Positions 55,548 to 64,000 of a stretch of 64,000 bases of DNA are shown here, piece by piece (positions within the stretch are counted from its first letter, which is position 1; every line of letters starts with the position of its first letter). Both the position numbers and the translations under genes were made by a program. A model generated the notes under the pieces. It ran no database searches. It was given only the letters and a program-made list of their open reading frames with translations, and had not been told where the DNA came from. This DNA comes from Strigamia acuminata (lineage: Eukaryota; Arthropoda; Chilopoda; Geophilomorpha; Linotaeniidae): the NCBI GenBank assembly GCA_949358305.1, contig OX442315.1, positions 26,810,427-26,874,426 on the forward strand. Reading direction: 5' to 3'.

Positions 55548-58500
55548 AATTAGTGGTAAACGAAATTCGTCGTCAGCGCCTAATAGAGAATTGTTTTATG
55601 TTTGACTTTTCTATTCGTTAACCGCCGTCTGGTGAGAAATTTAATCGTGAGTCCAAGCCTTGACAACTGTCGTCCTCTGTTGTCAAAATGCCGTGTGACG
55701 GAATTTCTAATAAATAAGAAATAAAATAAAATAAAAACATTAATTTTTATGTGAGATTGGACGAGTCAGTTAATTTATTTAAAATTTATTTTTTCCGTGA
55801 CTATTTTTATTTATTAAAATCTAGAATTTCTAACAAAAAAGTTGTTTGAAACGTGTACAGTATGTTCCAATGTTTTTTAGTTAGAATAAAATAAAATAAA
55901 ATTCTGGAGATACGTGTAAAAAGGGCAAATCATTGGTTTCCTGCGCTCAAACGCATGTAAATTACCAATAAACGTTCTACAATGCTCTCTTTGGGCCAGA
56001 TGGTGTACAACGAGGAACAATAACTTGCAGGTGATGGAGGGGGAGAGGGTGGGAGGATAATTCGAGAAGAGTAGGCAGTAGGCACTAGGACCCTCCATTC
56101 AAAGTGAGATAAAATAACACTGACCAACCGAAAAATACGTGATAAGAAAATTTGCTGATCAATCATCCAAAATTGTTTTTCCAACTTGGATAACTTACAT
56201 GCACACTGATTATATTTGGATAGAAGAATAAAGTAAAGTAATGCTTTTGTATAATAAAGCAGGATATGCTTGAGAGTTAAGTAAACAGTTCCTCAAAGAG
56301 TTAACCGTTCTGATATCCATAAAAAATTTACAATGCACAGAATGTAATCACATTTCTGACTAATGGATGATCACTGTTTATTTATTTGCTTTTTAAACCC
56401 GTATCAACATGTAAGGACGACCAACTTAAAAATTTATGGGAAGTTTTTCCTAAACATATGTTCAGCATGTGTTTGACGTCTTATAAGAACTCCCACAGGA
56501 TTAGACCACTGTATCTGTAGTTGGTTTTGGAATGATCCATTCAAGTATTTAATTAACAAATCTAAAGTTTTGTGCTGTTTTATTCTCGATATTTCAATTG
56601 TGATTCATTTTACGGGCTTCTCGTCAGCGCGTGTTTCAATATTGATGACGTCGTCAATTTTTCAGGGTTCAATTTTTCAAAGTGAGAAACAGAGGGTGCG
56701 GCGTCTGATTTTTACTCAATTTGGATTATATTTAGATACAAATATGAATGTGAATACAAAATTAATGAAAGCGAAAGATCTATGATTCGTACATATTTCT
56801 TATTTTTTTTTTACGATTTTTTCCATTCACCTCACATTCCCAGACGAGGATTATTCATTATTAACAGTTATTATACATTTTTAATAAAAACTAAAATCGA
56901 TGCTACCAATAAAAATAGATGCAGTCATCAATTATTATTTCTTTTGTGCAGCTTTCCTATTTTTTTGGATTTTTCTCTCTCTCTCTTTATCTAATGCAGA
57001 TAAAACCTTGACCCACTACCTACGACGCACATGGGTTCAATTTTCAATAACAAACTTTCGCATTTAATTTTACATTTTTTCAAGTTTATTGCTGTCAAGA
57101 AACAACAATATTATGATTAAATTACTTTTCTAATTAATTTCTTTTTATTAAATATTTTTATTTTCCCTTTCAGAAACATTTTACATAAACGTAACTTAAA
57201 TTACATTTATCACTTCATATGTGTAATGTAGCAAACGAAAACCTCAACAAAAAAATAGGTGAAATAAAAAATTAGCCCGGCTGACTGCATACATTTTGAT
57301 CAACCCCCCTCGAGTTAGTCACGTGTCGTGATGAATTCATCTTGTCACCAAGGAAACAACATCCATCTTTTCCCACCATATGAAACAAAACACTCTTGAC
57401 ATTTATAATTACCCGCCATTTCTTTTTTTAATGAACACATACAAATAAATATGATAAATCGCATCCGCTCTGCTAAATCAATACCGACTTTGGCTTTCAA
57501 AATAACAAAAAACGAAGCTTATCAGGCTATTCCTTTGTCGCGTTCGTATTCAAAGCTCGGCAGAACCTCCCCGCGGAACTCAAATGGAACTTTCACGGGA
57601 CTCCCCCCACGTTGGAGGTTGGATCTTTGAAGCTGAAGAGTGCAGTGTGGTGCAGCCCATGCCAAACTACGCATGTACAATTCTCTTTTCCTTCGCTATG
57701 GATTGGAATCAAAGGATTTTGAGTGAAATCGTCTGAACCATCAATTTGTTTATCTACAAGGTAATTCATTGTTTCAGATGTGTAATGCTGGGGAATTCCC
57801 AAGCACTGATGAGGATTGAATCAGAAAGAGAGGGCTATTTAAACAAGCCCCTTCCCCCTGCTCTTTATTTCACCTCGCGTGCTTACTCATCACAGATAGT
57901 GAGTGAGAGGGGGTTGTTACTCATTTTGCTCAACTCATCATTGATTGGGATGCTGTGAACGAGGTTGGCATTGTTGCTCATTGATTGTACAAGTGTTTTT
58001 CTAGTAACAAAACGCTCGTTTAAATATAGCGCTAATTCGGCGCTGCTCGTTTGTTTGTGTGTTTGCGTTTATCTGTCAGAGATTCATCTGTGTTTATTTA
58101 GTCTCCATAGTCAAGTGGAGTACGGAGAAAACAATTTACCAACTTCCGTAAAGCTTATTTTTTTTTTCTTTTCTAGGTTTAGGTTTGGAACTAATGGACG
58201 TGTGGCATGTGTCTTGTTGAAATCGTTTTCTGTTGATACATCTTTTCGTATCCACCCACACATTTGTAAAGGTAATGATTATTATATAATTTTTTTTAAA
58301 GTAAAAAAAACCTTGATCCACAAAAATGATATTTCGTGAGTTTAAAAAATCAAAACACATTAATAACCAATGTTGAAAAACACGTGTGTGTGTATGATGT
58401 ATATACACAGACTTTATGCCGTGATTAACTTAAGGTGGAAACGTGCCCTGCATCCAATAGCGTGGGGTTCAATCTTCAATTTTGTCATGGCCATAACATG

Positions 58501-61015
58501 TCAGAGATTATTGCTGCATCGTATTCAGGTCTTTTCATAAGCTGCTTTAGGTAGTAATAATCTCGAATGAGAAGGTTAACCTTGAAACAAACATCTCACA
58601 ATGAAAAAAATGAGATTTCCGACGTGCATTGGGCGAAGCAAAATATTTTCAATTAAAATTCAAAATTAATTTCCATAATCAAGTTATTTATATTCACTTT
58701 AACTAGTAAAACCAATCTCCCTTTTAATTTATCATAAATGTTCGGTCTTAAATGACTTAAAATTCCATCTTTCTCAACCAAACCTGATTACCCCTTCCTG
58801 TATCACAGTGAAAAGACTAGCCCGAGTCCCCGACCCAACCCTAAACCTTACATTTCAATGTAAAGTTAAAACATCCACGGCGCCACATTCTCCCCTTATT
58901 TACTTACGAAAGTTGGACGCTCGATAAGAAGTAAAACGAGGAAGCGGTTTAGGATCATTTAAGGCAAGTGAGCTACGATATGGGATAAGTGTCTTTTACT
59001 TTGAGCTGCGGGACATCTGGGCTTTGCAGAATTCAAAGCCCCTTGTGTGACTGAGGGGTGAGGAAACCTTCCAGACGCGTGCCATGGCCAAACTCCTTGG
59101 ATAAGGGGGGAAATGAAGGGGAGATGTAGTTTGGTGGTCCACCATATGGGCAGCTGTTAGCGATGCTTGATTTTTGTCAAGTTTTCTTTAAAGCACGCGA
59201 CAGTTGGCGGCACTCATGGGGGGATTAAGAGAAAGAAAGGTCTAGTATTGCGTCCGTTCCACTCCCTTTCGTCTCTGAAGAACAGGGCCGGGCCTTGGGG
59301 GGTATTTACACAGTATGCACAGTCTTGAATACAAGACCCACTGTGATTGCTCTAATTTTTTTTCTCTCTTTCATAATATAAATGTCTTGTAATTTAAGTG
59401 AAGGGAATCAAGCGTATGAGGGAGGAGATATGTTGAGTTGAATTAAATCATTAAATGAAATCTGTTCGAGGACAATCTGTGTCCATTTACTCTCCCCCTG
59501 TAATAATATATGATTAGAAAAGGTCATAAAGAATAAGAGCGGGATCTAAGAGTGAAATTTGTAATCGTAATTGATTTTTATTTTCGTTTTGAAAGCAGAC
59601 AAGGTTATACTTTTAGCTCGACAGAAGTGAATCAATAAGTTGGGTTTGCGTGGATAAATTAGAGGAACCCGTGGGTTCATTGAATTTTTGTTTTTCCGTG
59701 TGTAGTAGGTTGAAATGATTACAATTTCCTGCTTCAGTTGGAGGGGGACCATTTAATCATTTAATGAATATGCTTATGTGTGAGGGATGTGAGGTGATAT
59801 GATTGAAGGGCATGTTATGGGCTAATTATGTATGCTTTTTGCTTTTTGGTGTGTGTGCTGATATCATCTGAACCTGTGACCCCCTAAACCAGATGCTGGG
59901 AAAATAGTTTTCAATTTGATTAATCTTTTTTTTGGTTATTTTGTGTAAATGACTGTCAATATGCTGCTCGAATTCAAACAACTTAAGTTTGATTTGATTC
60001 AAAAGATGTAATTTGTCTGTTCATAATTTTGCTAATTGAAACATCTGGTTTGAATTTGTGTTTGTAATATGAAACAGTTTTTAATCTTTTTTGGAAAGTA
60101 AAATAAAAAAAAAATAATAAAAATGTCATCAATGAATACATTTTGTATAATTTGTTGGTCGTAATTTTTGGACATCAGCGTTTAATTGACATTTAGAGCA
60201 AAATTTATTTAGAGATTTTTAAAAAAATCGTGATAAACTTTTTATTTTTCTGAATTCCTAAATGAAAAACCGTTAAATCAACATTCTTTGTGTAATCTTT
60301 AACAGTCTGGGGTCAAAAAGATCAGTTTCATCAGATTTTGCAAGGGTGGAGACAAGAAACAGAAACAATCTCACTGAGGTTTAATGAAGCAGTTGGCTTA
60401 TTTCAGAACAAGGCAGATGGGAAAAGACTGATAAAAACTGTTGAAATTTTTATACCCAGCTGTAGTAACAGATTTATGGCGTTTCTTCACTGTTTTAAAT
60501 ACAAATTATATCTGAAAAAGTGTAACTAATGCTAATTGCACCACGATTTAAAAAAATCACATAATGGCTGATGACAACTTTCTCCGAAATACAGAAACAT
60601 AGTCGATTATGGGTTTATAGTTTCATTTGTTGATGATATGATGATTATTATTTTTGTTGTTGCGGTTGACAATTTTACAGTAGGAGATGAATGAAACGGG
60701 TTTTGGCATATCTCCTGGTTTGCCAATTGATGTTCTTTTCAGAATTCATTGGTCACACTCACTCTCACTAGGACAATATGGTCAGACAGCTCAACCATGA
60801 CTACAGAATTTTTTTTTTACTGCTGGTCTAGGGAGAGTTGAACCACTGAACTATTCAATTCACTCATTTCCGTGTCAGGGTATATTGCATTATTTTTTTT
60901 TGTATTGTCGAGTTGCATTTGTTCTGTATTAGATTATATTTCGAATACTTTTATAACATTTTTATTATTATTATTTTTTTTTATATAGAGCTTGAATGTT
61001 AGGTCTAAGAAAAAA
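55548..61015. other. long intergenic region upstream of the fifth TEP gene
   Basis: About 5.5 kb with only short frames that look random. I found no tRNA, transposase or domain similarity. 58880-59300 is noticeably GC-richer than its surroundings and could be a promoter or untranslated exon. TATTTAAA near 57838 and TGACGTCGTCA near 56645 are promoter-like strings without further support. An acceptor TATATAG at 60987 just before the coding exon hints at an upstream 5' untranslated exon. Confidence 0.35.
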
Positions 61016-64000
61016 ATGAGACTGACAAGTTGGGCTGCAATTCATTGGATGTTTATCACCCTAGTCAGAACCCAACTTCCACCATCTAACCTCTTAACTG
61101 GAAGGGTGAAAAATGCAAATTTGTCCGCAATAAACCTTACATCTGCTGACCAAGTACTTTGGCTTAATGTACCATCCACTTCGAAAGGCAGCCTTGTAAA
61201 GCAAAACCCGTAAGTCATTATTTAAATTATTGAGGGGTGTGAAGCCCAAAGTGTCTTCTTTCTGTTTCTGGCATTTACAACGGCACTGTCTCAGTATAAT
61301 CCAGCGTTCCAGGTGGCTTAAGAGCGCACGCCCAGCTGCCTTACATCTGTCATGTGTCATAGCTCACATACCATAATAATTTTCTTTTCTTCAGTTATTT
61401 TAATACTTGAAGAAAGAAAACACATTCTTAAGACCATAAAAACTATTAAACGCTGGCAGTTGTTGTTGTGATGTGTTACAAATGTTTTTAATTATCTTTG
61501 CAGAACATATTTTATCGTAGTTTCTGAAGTGTTAAGGCCTGGGCACATTTATAGAGTGGCGGTGCATTTACTCGATGCTCCTTTACCGGTCACTGTTAAA
61601 GTGTCTATTCATAGAGATGGGACTGAAGTGTTGCAAACATCCAAAGTTTGTCAAGCATATGTACCTGAACTATTAAAAATTAAAGTATATACTCGTAAAC
61701 AAGATTTTAGTTTTTATTTTTTTAAATTTCTAAGTGGAAATTAATGGATTGTGTTTCTATTCAAGGTTCCGATTTCGCTAATTCGTGACCAATATAAATT
61801 GCGTGTTGAAGGCAACATTAAAGGGGTGTTTGGTGGATTGGCTTTTTATAATGAGACAGTTCTTCATTTTTCTCAACAGTCAATTACCATACTTATTCAA
61901 ACTGATCGACCCGTGTACAAACAGGGTCAAACAGGTAAAAATCGAATTATAATTGATTTTCGTGCTGTGTAACCATATAAAAGAAATTGACCTAATTCAA
62001 TTTTGGTTGACTTTTACCGCAGTTCATTTCCGTGCCTTGCCGATTAATACAAATTTAAGGATTTTTAATAATTCAGTGGATGTGTATTTGTTGGATGCAA
62101 AGCTGTCTGTTGTCAAAAGATGGATGTCCAGACAAAACAACCAGGGCCCAATTTCATTAGCTTACGAATTACCTCAGCAACTCAACACGGGACAGTGGAC
62201 AATTCGAGTAGTTGCATATGGCCAAGTTGAAGAGAAGCAATTTATAGTGAAAGAATATTGTAATAATAGCTGAAAATAACAATATAGTGGCAGCAGTCAC
62301 TATTATTTTGTGCTTTATTACCTAAAATCATTTATAATTTGTTTTCAGATAAGCCACGATTCACCGTATCTGTAAAAATGGCGTCCTTTTTTTCCATAAA
62401 TGTAGATAATTTTATTCACGGTTGCATCGAAGCAAAGTAAATAAATCATATTTATTTATCCATTGAAATTTAATGAAATGTTTTTCCCCATATGTAAGTT
62501 ACACTAGTGGTGCAGCGGTTACAGGAAACGTATCATTGCACATTGCTGTACATCCTCCACGCATCGGATACAGCAATATTAAATCAGATCCTTTCACTGA
62601 GCAATTTGTACCTGAGGTATTCAATTATTTTCATTTAATTTAAAATTATTTATTGAGATGGCAACTTTTTATTTTTTTAGTTCTGCGGCGTACATTGCTT
62701 TAAAATCGGTATGTGGTCATTGGCGAATCTTGCATCGAAATTAGATGGAATGCAAGTGACTATAGCGGCTACGGTTGGCGACAGAGTCACCCTGAAAAAC
62801 ATCGAAGGGTTTTCTTCTACCATAGTGACAAATGGCGACGTGAAGTTGGATTTCCTCGGCTCTAAACCTCAAGTATTTAAGGCAGCTGCACCATTCAAAA
62901 CATATGTGAGACCGCAATAATTTTGTCCTCCTCTCCTCATAAATATAAATGTATTTACATTCCACATTTTTTTTTAGGTTGTTGCGTCCTATTACGACAA
63001 TTCACCTCTGCCATCGTATCGTTTAAAACGGCACAGATTTGAATTATACATAACCGTTGTTTATCACAACGGTTCTAAACAAAAACTGGACACACGATTA
63101 GTTAAAATGCTAAATAAATACATTGGCGTGTGGCCTGTCGAAATCGATTTAAGATCAGAAATTGAAATCGATCAGACAAAATTAAAAGATATTAAATATC
63201 TGCAACTGGAGGCCACATATAAGGATAATTACGAAAAACCTGTACATACATCATTGCTAGTATTAAATCATTTTTCACCAAATAACCAGCACTTAAGTGT
63301 GAGCACGAGTACTAAAACTCCTCAGGTTTGTCTTGGTTTTCTTGTAATTACTTAGTCGTCGTGAAAATGTTATTCTTTCTTTTTAGGTTGGAGAATATAT
63401 TATTTTCCACGTGAGAGCGAATTTTTATCTGTTGGAATTTTATTATTTGGTTTGTTTACAATTTACATCGTATTTCAATATCATGAATTTACATATTTAC
63501 AAATATTTACATATTGTTCTTAGATATTAAGTAAAGGCCTTATTTTAACTCGTGGAACGGAAACCATCACTTCAAGTATTAGAACATTCGCAGTCACCAT
63601 CCAACCCAACATGGCGCCATCATCAACAATTATTATTTATTACATCGGCACGGGTGGAGAAGTGATAGCTGATAGCATAACCTTTCCAGTCAATAGTTTT
63701 ATAGATAACGAAGTTAGTCTCACATCGAGAAAAAACAAAGAAACTAACAGTATAGAAGTTACAGTTAAAGGAAAAGCAGGTTCGTCCATAAGTCTCTCTG
63801 CTTTGCCTAGAGAGTTGTATCTCATGCAAGCTGGCAATGAAATTAGTCGTCACCTAGTAAGTGAATGCCGCTACACCTTTGCTTACCTCGAAAAAATACA
63901 TCATTTTTTTTTTTTTTTTTATAGGTTCTAGAACAAATGAGCAGTTTTACCGACAACAAAAACGAAACGTTGATACATAAACACACTTGGTTGTCCCGTG
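61016..64000 (+). CDS. CD109/TEP-like protein, N-terminal part (continues beyond the window)
   Basis: Exons: 61016-61209, 61504-61684, 61766-61934, 62023-62259, 62349-62436, 62499-62616, 62681-62905, 62978-63325, 63387-63449, 63524-63856, 63925-64000 and on. The start ATG (61016) gives a possible signal peptide (SWAAIHWMFITLVRTQL). MG1 then begins IVVSEVLRPGHIYRVAV, followed by FIQTD-type text (ILIQTDRPVYKQGQT), the classic MG2 entry of TEPs/CD109. Exons fused here are split in the neighbours (62023-62259 equals two exons of the tandem copies), while the 63-nt exon 63387-63449 equals 50134-50196. No thioester is reached. Divergent from the tandem copies, so an old paralogue. Confidence 0.88.

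Noticed and set aside
57593-57802. Small minus-strand gene (frame with VVWHGLHHTALFSFK)
   Set aside because: Short, isolated, no splice or family support; indistinguishable from a chance frame.

Overview
The window is arthropod nuclear DNA. The evidence is AT-rich sequence, many exons separated by 50-100 nt GT-AG introns, degenerate TTAGG (arthropod telomere-type) arrays, and gypsy, Tc1/mariner and hAT-type elements. The species cannot be fixed from sequence alone. I built all gene models by hand from splice signals, reading-frame phase and comparison between paralogues.

Layout. Three closely related tandem genes for thioester-containing proteins (TEP; alpha-2-macroglobulin/complement C3 superfamily) lie on the + strand at 764-9191, 13120-20817 and 31274-40312. 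Each has 21 coding exons with matching phases, a GCGEQN thioester and the C3-type catalytic His. The spacers between them (9300-13100 and 20950-31270) are packed with mobile DNA. This includes a decayed minus-strand retroelement present in both spacers, a complete-looking but broken Ty3/gypsy element (20959-27590), a Tc1-like transposase pseudogene and several terminal-inverted-repeat (TIR) elements, some nested. Copy 1 carries a 1.35 kb TIR element inside a coding exon. Copy 3 has a very large first intron filled with insertions and a 34-bp tandem repeat.

From 40.7 to 55.5 kb the DNA is ordinary host sequence. It holds an RBM39/CAPER-like splicing factor (minus, 40706-44922), a fourth divergent TEP of CD109 type with a signal peptide and a GPI-anchor-like tail (minus, 45674-52204), adenine phosphoribosyltransferase (plus, 53793-54627) and NEDD8 (minus, 55052-55547). 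About 5.5 kb without recognisable genes follows. A fifth TEP/CD109-like gene begins at 61016 on the + strand and runs off the end.

Biologically this is an innate-immunity TEP cluster in the process of expanding. Copies 1-3 are mostly identical, but their lengths differ sharply in the two exons just before the FPETFLW segment, which is the bait/variable region of TEPs. Copy 2 carries an intron that looks like an unequal-crossover product of copy-3-type and copy-1-type sequence, with the junction in a 5S-rRNA-derived repeat. The GPI-anchored gene has a duplicated exon pair for the same variable segment. Housekeeping genes (RBM39, APRT, NEDD8) flank and interrupt the cluster.
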